A stretch of 64,000 nt of DNA, from NCBI GenBank assembly GCA_944472135.2, contig OX235264.1:86810319-86874318 (forward strand), given 5' to 3'. Source of the stretch: Trichobilharzia regenti (Eukaryota; Platyhelminthes; Trematoda; Strigeidida; Schistosomatidae). Shown here in pieces: positions 11,236-22,900 of this stretch (the first letter of the stretch is position 1; each line of letters begins with the position of its first letter). The notes under the pieces are model-generated. The model was not told where the DNA came from and made no database searches. It worked only from the letters and a program-made list of their open reading frames with translations. Position numbers and translations under genes: made by a program.

Positions 11236-12188
11236 TGATTAATTCCAAACCATTTATCCCATAATCACTCAAATTCCAGGAACGATCCAATTCTACCATT
11301 TGAAGACGCTGGCGAACATGCTGTAAATGAGTATTCATGATCTGAAATGAAGAAGCAACTGGTTTTCAAACAGTTTTCGACATTTTACTCAACTTACGTG
11401 TACAGTCCGCCATGCAGACAAAAATGGAGCAAATGGACAATTCTGGAATCGACCTCGGCAACATTTAATGCAGTAAAACAACCCTACATGACCTTACTTG
11501 ATCGTGCCTGTAAAAAAAGGCATGCATTTTCATGTAAATTTGTAAATTTATATGAAATACATTATTATTATTATCTAGTTTTCGCATTCCACGATCAAAT
11601 TTCTTTCCTGTTATGAAACTACGATAAGACTGCTGAAAAAGTGGAATTAATATATCACTGATCTCAACATAATACATCAATAATCTTTAAGCCAAGGTTG
11701 CTGTCCACAACAAAGTTATATATGAGAATTGACTTCAAGCTTTATTTTTCCCAGATATTTGTGTTACATTCATGTGATGTCTGGGTTTTTTGTTAATTCG
11801 AAGACAATATTTCTATATCTCTTTATGTGCTACACAAACAGACTTTATAGCAGACTGTTCCGACTGACTCTAATGTCAGAAAGAACAACCAAACTGTAAG
11901 TCCATTATACATCAAATTATGTGTAATTTATATAATAACTTATCCATGCCTGTACAATAGGTATGTTCCTGCATAAACAGGAAGGAATATATTATTATTA
12001 TTTTTAAAACAATATTTGTGCATGCCTATACAATTGGTTTACCCTACATAGCTAGGGAAAATAATGTACTTTATTATATTATCTTTACTAAATATGCTTA
12101 TTAATATTATGCGTAAATTATCGAATTGATGATGCCTGTAAACTGGCGTCCCTCATGTAAAAAACGAGAATATATATTATTATTATTA
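11236..12188 (+). mobile_element. 5'-truncated LINE-A 3' end inserted in LINE-B
   Basis: From 11236 to about 11985 this matches 8161-8910 without a difference that I could see, including the mini-element. It then runs into AT-rich tails with further CATGCCTATACA-type and GATGCCTGTAAA-type motifs to 12188. LINE-B coding sequence joins across it (12190 side to 11235 side), with ATAAT at the left junction and TTATA at the right as a possible short duplication. Confidence 0.75.
11496..11573 (+). mobile_element. Mini-element with ATT tail, second copy
   Basis: Identical to the copy at 8421-8498 and at the same place in the LINE-A 3' UTR, so it was carried along when this LINE-A copy was made. Confidence 0.6.
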
Positions 12189-12189
12189 T

Positions 12190-12779
12190 AACTGGGGTTA
12201 TATTTATGTGTCTGTAATTACGGACGTTTGCCTTATCACCAGATTTGTAGTGTGGAATTATGAAGCTAGTTTTCCACTCACTAGGTTAAGTGCCAGTGTC
12301 CATAGATATTGAGAAGAATTTAAGAAGTAACAAGGGTATATCACACCCACTGTTTTTGAAAATTATCGAATCGAGGCCATCCGGTCCCGTACTAGTGGAA
12401 AGTTTAAGGCTTTAATTGCTTGTACTATTGATTGATTGGTGAACACAATGCTTTCAAGGGAAGAGCTAGTAACGGGGGCGGTTTCACCAGGCATATGTAT
12501 TTCTAAACTAAAGTTTGCAAGCCAATCACTGAAAAGTTCACAGATGGTGGCAGGCTCATTGTAGATTACTTTGTCGTGAAGTAAGTAGGGGATTTCCGTC
12601 GTCAACTGCATTCGTTTTTTAAGACGTGCTGTTAAGTTATAAACTTTGGGGGCACTTCCAAGTGCCGTTAACTCTTCGTCGACGTCCTTTTGAGAGCGTA
12701 GGCGCTTGATAGATTCAAGAGACTCGTGGATTGAGAGCAATAGTGATATATCCTTAGTGGAATAGTACTTGTCAATCAC
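12190..12779 (-). pseudogene. LINE-B region between endonuclease and RT
   Basis: The frame 12779-12363 and its shifted continuation toward 12190 cover the linker between endonuclease and RT, ending in the 'NYRHINITP' block that precedes RT motif 1. It leads directly into the RT frame once the LINE-A insert is left out. Confidence 0.65.
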
Positions 12780-13040
12780 GTCACAAAACCGTTAATGCCC
12801 AGCTCTTGCTACGCCGGGCCTCTCGCTGTCCCTCGAAGCTTTTCAGAAACTCTTAGTGCTAACGGACGCAAAAACCAACACGCCGATTGGCGACTCGAGA
12901 GTTCTTTATTCTAACACCAACATATAACCAGCATATTAACTAAGGTCTGTGAACAAATATTACAATAATAAATCACGATATTACTTCTGACGGTTTTGAT
13001 CTTCTTTCTGAACAGCGAAAAATGAGACGACGTGAGACGT
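12770..13040 (-). repeat. BEL LTR fragment (reverse orientation)
   Basis: Reverse complement of the last two thirds of the LTRs at 374 and 6199: the GAGCTGGGCATT end, the 'CCGATTGG' segment and AATAAAGAA can be followed. The LTR start is missing; similarity fades near 13036. It joins the LINE-B endonuclease start to the linker, and the middle of the endonuclease is absent. Confidence 0.75.
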
Positions 13041-13483
13041 GTTCCACCCCCACGACGTGTCCGTCTGTCCCCTCGAAAAAGGTTGTATTTATCAATCCTT
13101 AGGCTGTCATTGGAGATTTCACTTGTGCACCAAGCTTCAGTGATCATAATCAATGACGGTTTGCATATAGAAGCTATTGTACTTAGTGCTAAGTGTTTGC
13201 TTAGAACTGATCTCGTATTTACTAGGATAATAGATAAACACTGGCTATGTGGTTTCAGTAAGCTGACAACATCTTGGTAAAATAATCCGTGAGTATCCTC
13301 TATATACATGTTATCAGACTGATTTACCAATATCTTTGGATCGTAGGAACACTTCGGGTGGATTTTTGGGGTGGTAGTCAGGGATGGGCTTACGTTTGGA
13401 TATGGTATGCATTGAGAGACACCTGTGTGATAATCAGATATTAATATTTTAGAGATATTAGTATCCGCGTTTGGTGTCGACAC
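13040..13483 (-). pseudogene. LINE-B endonuclease, N-terminal part
   Basis: Shows the 'NTRSVLSK' start and 'ITEAW' block of APE-type LINE endonucleases and a GDRRTRRGGG stretch, then is cut by the LTR fragment. The histidine-bearing C-terminal half is absent, so it cannot nick DNA. Confidence 0.7.
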
Positions 13484-13625
13484 TCTGTTATCTATCTCCC
13501 GGGAAATATGCCTTGCCCTAGCTGTAGACTGTTCGCTATGCCAGCAAGGAATTGATCTAATATCATGCGTGCTATATGCATGATTCCAGGTGTTTCTGTT
13601 AACTGACGCTGGTGAAAATCCTGCC

Positions 13626-15254
13626 CTAAGGTATAACCAATATGAGTATTCTGTAATTTGTTGCCAGTATAAGAATGAAGTGTTGGTATCTGTTTTGGGT
13701 ATTCATCAGACCGTAGGAAGTTTTCTGCAGAAGCCGGCACATGCTCCCCACTAGATACATAAGATGTATGAATGGGTTCTGTTGGCCTGCTAACTGTGGT
13801 CTGTGGCCGATGTTTGGGGTATTTTCTTTAACTTTCAGTCGACAGAACATTAGAAGTGGGCTGGCTGACAAGGGGTTTACGTAGTGGATGCGCAGAACAA
13901 TACCTACTACTTTGCTCTACTGTTTGTCTAGAATTAGTGGTTGGATAAAATTGGCTTTCCACTTGACACCAATCAGGCCCACTCCTAGTAGCTTGGTCTA
14001 CCATATTTGATTTTCGCCTAGAAAGATGGCTTAGAGGTGTTTTCGTCTGTATCATCTAAAGGGGCTTCCTTGCTCCGGGTCCAGTACTTGATTGATTCAC
14101 TTCTTTTTCCCTTTTCTTATGGTCAACCGGTTGACGATGGCTAACAGGGCAGTCAGCACATGCTATGTAGGGTTTCTGTGGCTTGGACACCCCATGAGCT
14201 TTAGTTTTCTTAATGGAAATTGGACGTTTGTCATAACGCCCAGAAAACTTGCCAACTTGGGTAGCTACATTCGGCTGGTGCTTCACAGAGTGTGGATTGT
14301 CAAACTGAGGAGTAACTGACTTACAAGGCAATGGTTGGACCACCAGTGGGATGGGTTTTGATGGTTTCGGTGCCTTGACATTTGCGTCAGTGTGAAAACG
14401 ATGTATTTCAACATTATTTCCCGTTGACTCATCTATGTCCACCATTTCGATGTCAGCATCAATATCGTTATATAATGCTTGGCTAACATTAGCCAGTGCC
14501 TGCGAAAATGTCTGATGCATGCCGTGATCAGGTATTGCACTAGACGAAATAACGTATGGAACATCATCTACAGTCGTCCTATTAGAGTTATCAGCATTCA
14601 GTGTTCGTGAGCGGCATCGTCTTTGGCATGGTGTTAAATCAGGTGCAACTCTAATGTTAGTGTATGGTGTTGAAGAGCCTATTGTCTTATCAGACTTCAG
14701 AAAATTCCTGGCTGCTTCAGCAGACCTAAACTTGTAAGACACCGGACATGGGTGGTTTGCAGATTTCTTACGAAGACGCGAAACCTGACATTCTGTCAAC
14801 GATATATTACAAGCCTTTAGACACGAATTCTTAAGTTTGGCAATCGGCTGTCTGTCTGGAATGTTATAGGCCAAGATGTTATGTGAAGACATAATCCTCT
14901 TAACAGCTTCTTCAGCCAAGTAGTCAATTATGCGCTCGGATTTGATTAGTGATTCAAGACAGATGTTTTGTGATGGGTCATACAGTTGCGTGAGAGGCAT
15001 AATGCCGTCAAACTTGCTCTGTAGTTCCGCTATTGACTTCTGAAGTTTCAGTAAATCATTTTTCTACAAGCCGCATTCTCTGTCAATTCCTCCATGATAT
15101 CAGATACCATAACTCTGGGTGTGGCTGGTTTAAAAGGTGTAGAATCGTCAACGGAGCTGAGGCCTTCAGATGGTTGACTAGTATTAGATCTCAGTCTCTT
15201 AACGTTACTTACACGTTTGATAGACTTAACTATTACAGAAACAATAAACTTCAC
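13626..15254 (-). pseudogene. LINE-B ORF1-like region
   Basis: Two main frames (15000-14056 and 14055-13626, with a further upstream piece 15254-15048) belong to one broken first ORF. The 314-residue part is basic and polar, with a short Cys/His cluster (CADCPVSH) near its end but no full zinc knuckle. In CR1-type LINEs ORF1 encodes an RNA-binding protein; here that role is inferred from position only. Confidence 0.5.
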
Positions 15255-15700
15255 TATTTCCGGAAAAAATGTCTTGAGGATATAAAAATAAGATAGCTGT
15301 ATTATCGAAGCATCAAAACAACAACGATAAACATATATATATATGCAAATAAAAAGTTAGACTTTCCTTTACAGTGCTTGCTGTGGATAAAGTCCTGAGT
15401 TCCACGTGGTTGGGGAGGTTATCCGAAGAATCCTGATGTAGATTTCACGAGCGAATGCCATATGTTGTTCCAGTTGATACAATACAATCCTTGTTGACTA
15501 TGGATAACTGGATAATATGAAGAAAGAGGCTAATTTCCAAAATATTAAGGAAAAATGATTCACCCAGAAACTGAACACCTGTAGCGCAAGAGTTCGTGGT
15601 GTGAGCATATCTGCTACATTCTCTAGGTCCGTTTTCAGTGCTTCGAAGGAATGTATTCTAGCTTTGCTGCCTTCCTAGACTTCAGTGGCCTAATCACAAT
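15255..15700. other. Stretch with no recognised feature
   Basis: Holds a short (AT)n run near 15334. No coding or repeat structure was recognised. Confidence 0.4.
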
Positions 15701-17150
15701 CAGGGTCTCTGTCCTCGTTAGAGGATTGGTGTCCGCTGGTAGGCAGTTCTGTGCGTGCTGTTGCAGGCGGTGGTATTTCTAGGCGAGTTGCAGGTGGTGG
15801 TCAGCTCAAGAGTCCTTTCAAGTGATTAGCCCATTGTTTTATTTGTCTCTCCTCCTCGGTGATTAGGTTCCCTTTAACATCTCTTATTGGTTTCATCATT
15901 CGGGTTGATGTCTTCACGGAGAGAGACCTGGTTATCTGATATAATGTCCTGAAGTCTCTTTGACCTGAGGACTGGTCTGCTTAAGTTTCCGGTACGTCAA
16001 AGAATTGTATTTTGTCTTTCCTAGCACCCTACATCACTTTATTCAGTTTGTTGTAGGTTGAACTCAGATCCTCCTATTGATGCCCATCTTTACATCAGTT
16101 CATATTCACTTGTACCATCTCTGCTAGCTTCCAAGTTAATGTAAGGACACTTTTCCTTTAATTTCTCTTATAAAAGGTTTCAATATTGCTTCACTCAGCT
16201 CTCCTCAGGGATGGTACGTAACGTCTCTGAATTTCCTCTGATGGCTGCAGTGAAGTTGTTTCGTTTTCGAATACTGAACCTGAACTGTGGTATGTTGTTT
16301 TGAAGGCTTTCACCTTGGCCTCTGAAGGTTCCTTGCACTAGACAATGTTCTGAGCCCATCTTTTCGACTTTGTGTCCAGCAGATTGCTTCTCCACTTCCT
16401 TGAGATTGAGATGATGTCTATCTGGGATTTTGGTGTATCTGACAGGTGAAATCAACGTTGCCAGGTGTGTATCCTCTTGTTTGTACACTCTAACTCCAGT
16501 CACGAAAATACTGAAGATATAGAAGTCTGCGAAGAGCTCTCCGTTATAATTCATTTCATCGAGAGCTTCTCGACCCATGATTAGTTCTCTTCCTGGAATG
16601 TCTCTTCCCAGTTCAGTGGGCATTCATACCGCCCATATGGATTTTGATGTCTCCATCTTGGACGATGTCCATTAGTGTTTGAAAATGTCTGTAAAAATCT
16701 TCCTTCTTCTCTTTTTCCACGTTGTTCGTGGCACTGGATGACTGTGAACTTCATTCCTCCTTGGTTGAATCTCTCTATCATGATCCTGGATGAAATTGGT
16801 TCCCATTGCATTAGGGCTATGTTTGCCACTGGTGACATAATGATAGCCACTCACTGTCTCAGTGTGCTTGTGGTCGTCGTCTTGGTGACCGGAGTAGATA
16901 ACTGACTCCCCAGCTGATAATTTTGACAATCCGCTTCCATTCCATTTGCCCTCGCGGATACCCATCACTTCTGGGCCAGATCTCATTTCTTTGGCTACCT
17001 GGGTAGTCTTCCCAGCACCATACGTTGTATGACATCTCACGTCCCCCATTTTTATTCTTGCTTTCATCGAGAGAAGACAAGTCATCTGACTGACAGGCTT
17101 CCCTGAGGCTTTCACCAGCCTACTGTGTCATTTCACCTCTCAGATTCGAG
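15700..17150 (-). mobile_element. Decayed RTE-like LINE, endonuclease and linker
   Basis: Minus-strand frames 17115-16195 carry an endonuclease of the RTE type broken by several shifts: YGAGKT.QVAKEM, 'EVMGIRE..WNGSG', GESVIYSGH, 'NGELFADF', and an RHHLNLK-like end. The stretch 15990-15700 carries the linker toward RT ('EEERQIKQWANHLKGLL', then a PPPAT-rich segment). No RT palm remains. It belongs to a different RTE lineage from the elements in the UBR3 introns. Confidence 0.7.
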
Positions 17151-19417
17151 CGAAGAATAAGAATGTTATTTGAAATATATGTATATCTAGTATATTCTCT
17201 ATGCGTTGAAGTTTCTATAGCAGTTTGATTGGTTATGTAGTATAGGGTTTCTTGCCCCAACTCCCTCTTTAGTTCGGATTGGGACCGGTCAGAAAACTAG
17301 CTGGCTAGTAAACTGGGCGTGGTTTAAGTTGGGCTTGAGATTTGAGCATAAAATTGCAAGGTGCTGGTAGTTCTTCTGATAAGCTAAAGTATACGAGGCA
17401 TCCATGAATGATATCTCCTAACCACATATGAAACCATTATCCATTTAAAATGTAAGTGCTGATAACAGAACAGAAATCAAAAAGATTCAGTTAAATGGCA
17501 GTGTACTCTGGTGAGCGGTGTGCCTGAATGATATAAAATTTATTATTCAGCAAAAGGATAAGTGACTTATATGTCTGATAAGTCTGCATTACTGTCTCGA
17601 AGAATGTGAGTGCTAATAACACAAGGAAATAGCACAAAATGGCGTTCGTTTGTGTAATCGCCAAAACAACACTTGATATACTTGGAGATGCAGTAAAGCC
17701 TAATCAGGCCTACTGATTTCAGACCAGCTTTGATTATGCACAATTAAGGACATTGTGTTCGTGAGGGCTGAAGTGAGTGGCTTGGTAAAGTGTTGATTTA
17801 GAAATCACAGAAACATATCACTCTCAATGTGTGCCGAAGCAGTCAGTTTATTTATTGCTGGTATAAAAATACAGGGTGAATAGTTAACACAAATGTTTCG
17901 GTGATTAGCATTATTCAATTCTTTTCCAAAAGCCTGAACTTAGTCGAATAATGTATTCTTTGATAATACGAATTATGACACTGACTATGCTCTTATTATA
18001 CATAGATTGATTTACTTCACGACTACCTGTAGTACTAACTACCCTTCTGTAGTATTGTTAACCAAATGCTGAAATTTTGTTGGTTCTGTTAATATCTTTT
18101 TATAATATATGTAGACAGGTTACTTTGCAATGTCAAATGTTGACTATATATAAGACTGTCATGATAATTTAGTACACTAAGTCCTGCCAACCGACCTTAC
18201 CTTCAGTTCATACTACCTACATTGATCCCTAATTATATTGTTCTGCTGAATCTTGCTTCACTATTCACAAAACCTATTCTTTTTATTCCTTAAGGTTCTA
18301 ACTTCTTGTAAAGTAATCTGTTCATTAGGACGCATGCATACATATATAATGTTCATAAAGATGTACGCGGAGACCTATTGGAAGCACTCATTAAGAAAGC
18401 TAGGGAGATGGAATATGGGGTACGAACATGTCTGGTACCAAGCAATATATTTGCGGTAGCCATAATAATCATAGTCTCAGAGCTTAACATCAAAAAAGGA
18501 GGGAGGGTGGCGTTAGCTGATCAGTAGATATGGTGGGGGTCACTAAGGTGAATCACCCCATTCTGCAGGAACAGCAATATACAAATTAAAGGCTCGAGAT
18601 ATTTCTGATTTTTATGAGGGCTTAGATCTTTATCTTGAAAAAGATAACAATGAACGCCTTGACAGATCATGCTTCTACCTTTAAATATATACCATTCGCT
18701 CAGCCTATTGTTGAGATGCGACCATGCGGGATCTGCACAGATTTATGGGGCATCTTATAAATCAACTTGCTGTCCATTGTCGGATCTTTAACTACCACTT
18801 CACAATGTCTTGTCTCACTTATTTTCCAATAACGTCTTTACTTGATCCTCATTATATCCCATTAAACCTAACATTTTATAGCTTTTTATGAATTTGATTC
18901 GACTTATTCTATTCCTATTCTCTGTAGGGTACGGTTGTGCACCAAATGCACAAAAAGGCATAAAATAAAAAAACCGACATAAGGAAAAAATGTATTGAAA
19001 CCAAAAGTGGACATCATGATTGTGCAAACTGTACAGGAAGCATTATACATTGCAAATGAACGTTGTCAGCCTAGGAAGTTTCCTTTATTAATGCATTTAT
19101 TAGTGATACTTGCACTTACCCATTTCACTACACTTTATTGATTCACCTTAGCACTTTTACTTTTCTAAAAACAGCTTTCAATCCGTTGTAAACGTTGTAC
19201 TTACCTCAATATTGGTTGGTTATCGTATGCTGACAACCACGGGATGAAAACGAAACGAAGTCGATTTTCCCGCTCAACCTGGAGGACAACTGTACAATTC
19301 AATAACTATACAGCCTAGTTCAGACAATGTGTATTTATATATATATATATATCAAATATTTAACTGTTGAAATATTATTAACTTGTAGACAATCTACGAT
19401 TTGATATTATATCATAC
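17151..19417. other. Upstream intergenic stretch, nothing recognised
   Basis: AT-rich sequence with short chance frames only (for example 18253-18459 +). No repeat family seen elsewhere in the window was recognised. It may hold the UBR3 promoter, but no convincing core promoter element could be picked by eye. Confidence 0.4.
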
Positions 19418-19500
19418 TTGATCGTGCCTGTAAAAATGGCATGCATTTTCATGTCAATTTATATGTTTATATGAGAATATACATAATTATTATTATTATA
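19418..19500 (+). mobile_element. Mini-element with ATT tail, third copy
   Basis: Starts ACTTGATCGTGCCTGTA and ends in (ATT)n like the copies in LINE-A, with several differences. It lies about 200 bp before UBR3 exon 1. Confidence 0.6.
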
Positions 19501-19706
19501 TACGTGCTTGTTCTGCCTAGTGTTTAGCCAGTGAGTGGAGATAGTGATAAACGCTGAAGCGGCTATCTGTATTGGTTTATTTGATCTAAGAAGATCTGAG
19601 AACATATGTCTTGTTATGTAGGTAGCAACTTTAAGGTTTTGCTACACTACAGAGTAAAACAAAACGGCCTCAACAGAGGAGGCGAGTTTTTCAAATATTT
19701 ACAAAG

Positions 19707-19989
19707 ATGATGAATATCGACGCAATGGAGTTCGAAGACCCACCACAATTTATCGCTTATGTCTGTAGTAAGCTAAATATGACTGAGGAGGAGTTCCGGA
19801 ATGAATTTCATGAGGCGTGTGTTAATGGACACTTTGATTCTCCTGTTTATTCCACCATTCGGAAGCTTTTTCGATTTCACTGCTTTTGTACTAGCCGATT
19901 CAGAACTAAAAACAAAATGTTGTGTATGACCAAGTTATTTGAATACCTTATATCTGGGGCGATTGGTTTTGATAACCTGCGACGCAAAC
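19707..19989 (+). CDS. UBR3: UBR3 exon 1 (residues 1-94)
   Basis: Starts ATGATG and ends before the donor GTGAGT. It encodes an acidic N-terminus and the [13 protein letters not shown] segment that precedes the UBR box in UBR3 proteins. One base is left for the next codon. Confidence 0.85.
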
Positions 19990-22900
19990 GTGAGTTTTAA
20001 AACTAATAAGACTGATTGCTTATAATAATAACGTTCTTCAGTGAAAGAATATGATTATTCAGCCAGATGTAGTCTTGTGTGGACAACTAATTACTTTGCA
20101 TATCGGTGTAGGACTTGTGGAATGTCTCCCAGCATGTCTCTCTGTAGTTCCTGCTTCACCGCTGGTAATCACGAAGGTCACGACTTTAACAAGTTTAAAA
20201 GTCATGCTGGTGGTGCATGTGATTGCGGAGATGCTTGTGTAATGAAGGAGTCAGGGTAAGTTATTAAGTCTGTTTGTATTCACAACCACCACTAAGTATA
20301 TACATATATGCAGTTTCTTTTTATGTACTTGCTGTTTGTCTAACATTTTCATGGTATGTTTGCGTGTTTACTCGTTCACCCACTGACTACTTATCTTCAT
20401 TTTTAGCTCAAAGTTTCAGTGGAATTTTCGGCGTTGATTACGTGAATTGTGGGAGTCACTATTCAGCGTCATATAATGAGGTATAAGATATTTAGATTTC
20501 ATTATCAACATTTCCTACTTCCTATATGCTGTTGCGCCTGTGATGCAAGTCTTTACGTTAATTAATTTCGCATTCAGAGTTCTATGTGAAGTTTGACTGT
20601 CCAGCTAATAAATGTTGAATGATTGACGACGACTGTTTTGTCGGGTTTCAGGTTGTTGCGTTTTTCGAAGTGTTACTACGGTTGATTTGTTTTAGATTGA
20701 ATGTTCAACTTCATCAGTTTATTCATAGAATATACTCAGTGTGGTTGATTGGTTTAAATGTGTGTGATTCGCGTACTGGGTTGCTTTCTTAAGTGATACG
20801 TATATTTTGGTGATGTCGCTAAGGGACTCGATTTTAGGTCAGTGTCCTGGGCTCGAGTTCCTATCCAGTTACTTCTTTCTGGGAAGGTGGGTAGTATCAT
20901 AAGCCCCACTCGATAAATGCGGCTCATAGTTCAATAATTGGTAATTGAGTTCTATAAATAAATGAATAGATATCTGTTACCACATCTAACCTGCAAAATA
21001 GTGTAGTGCACGTTTTTTCACATACTGCTTGAAGACATTTACTAAGTTTCATCGCAGCAGTTCAAGTTACAATAGTTCATATAGCACACGAATGTAAAGA
21101 AAAAGAAAGAATTCGGATAATTGTGGTCGGAAATGTACAGGAAGAAGAATAATTATATGGAGGGATATGAGAATTTAGTGTACCTCGAAGAACACAAAGA
21201 ATGAATGCATCTGCACCACTGAGAAAGAGTTTGAGCCATATCACCGACTGTTTCAAGCTATCAGCTGTTATTTTCTATTAAAGAGAATGTAGATAACAGA
21301 TATCCACGCTTGTGAGAAACAATACGTAAAACAACTGTTGACTATTAAATAAATTAGTAAATAAATTTTAATTATTTGGGAAGTTATATCAGCACCAACG
21401 GACTGATTGGCGACGAAATCTCAGCACGGATCCAAAAAGCCCAAGCTGCTTTCGCCAACTTACACCATCTCTCGCGTAGGCGTGAAATCCGGATATCAAC
21501 CGCTCAACAGTTCTCTCCGTCCTTCTCTATGGCTCTGAAACATGGCCAATACGAGTTGAAGACATGAAAAGGTTGGCTGTTTTTGATCATAGATGTCTAC
21601 GATCTCTTTCTCATGTTAGGTGGTTTAATAAGGTAAGTAATGCTGACGTTAGGCGTAGAGTGTTGGGCAAACAGGGAAGGTCAATCGACGAGGCTATAAA
21701 GTTACATAGATTGAGATGGCTAGGTCAGGTGCTGCGCATGCCTAACCATCGCCTTCCCCGACGGGCATTACTAGCTGATATAGATAGGTGCAGGTTGAAA
21801 AGAGTAAGTGGTGGCCAAACAAAAACATGGCCTCATCAATCCATGAAATCCTTGACAGTTAAACTGAGTCGGTCAGGTAGGGAGATGCAGACTTCCGGGT
21901 TAGGGCCCTCGGGACTCTAGGAATCAATGGCTGGAGACAATAGGTAACATGGCTGAAAATCGTTGTCAATGGCCAGCGCAGATGTATTCAGTCTCTGTAA
22001 TCTTTCATATTCCTTTCTACTATTACCAATTCTGTTTCGCTCTTATATCTGTCAAACTCTATCGATTCTCTTTACTCATCTTCTTATCTACTTTTGTGTG
22101 CTATTTGGAACGTGGCAACTCGAACTTCTGCACTTCGGTGCCAAGTTCTATGTTGAATCCAGACAGACAGATCAAATAAATGAAACGCTACTATATCGTC
22201 TCACGTTCTCCACTCTTCTGCTGAACCACACTACCCACCATATTTGGAATAGTCTTCAGCTGTAGAAGCCTTGTTTTTCCGAAGCCACCACAATGATTTC
22301 CTATGCAAACTGCTTCACTGTTTAAATGACTGACGGTAACAAACACTAATAAAGTTATATAGGCAAAGTCTTATAACGTAGATTTAATGAAGCAGTGTGA
22401 TAGCATACGGGATGCCATAAGTTGCTATCTAGATATAAACTTTTATGGGGTGATTTGGAGTGACTTAATTTGTTTTCAAATCCTTACAAATCAACCTTTG
22501 AAAATTATTCTGATACTCTCTGGTGACTTGCTACAGGACGGAATTTCTTGGAGTTCTAGTGACCAGTAAGGTCCATCCAGTCGGGAGTAGGGATCGATTT
22601 TCCGCTGATGACTATGGGTCGGGGTCGCGCTAAAAATCATGAATTGCTAAAAGTTAGAATTCGTGCACTGGCCATTGAATCGGGTTTCAGTGGCTGAATG
22701 TTATACGAGCTTGCCTTGTAATCGGAAGGTCCTGGGTTCGAACCCCAGTGAGTGCCTGCTGCCGATGATTCCCAAACTGGGATGAAACAGCTGTCCATTA
22801 CTCCGTGCTGGTTTTCAATGGTACTCTTACCGATATCAATCCGTAGTCGAATTCGAATATAAACTTTTACTTACACTTATCTATATTTTTCCACTTATGT

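Larger units (their letters stand above)
8960..15254 (-). mobile_element. CR1-like LINE (LINE-B), near full length, interrupted
   Basis: Reading on the minus strand from right to left: an ORF1-like region (about 15254-13626), the start of an endonuclease (13483-13040), a BEL LTR fragment, a linker (12779-12190), an inserted LINE-A 3' end, a long reverse transcriptase (11235-9905) and a 3' UTR ending near 8960 in a TAA-rich tail. Much of the endonuclease is missing. The 3' UTR shares the terminal hairpins of LINE-A. Confidence 0.8.

Noticed and set aside
18253..18459. 68-residue frame upstream of UBR3 as a possible gene
   Set aside because: No domain, no splice partner in frame and no repeat support; the length is expected by chance in AT-rich DNA.
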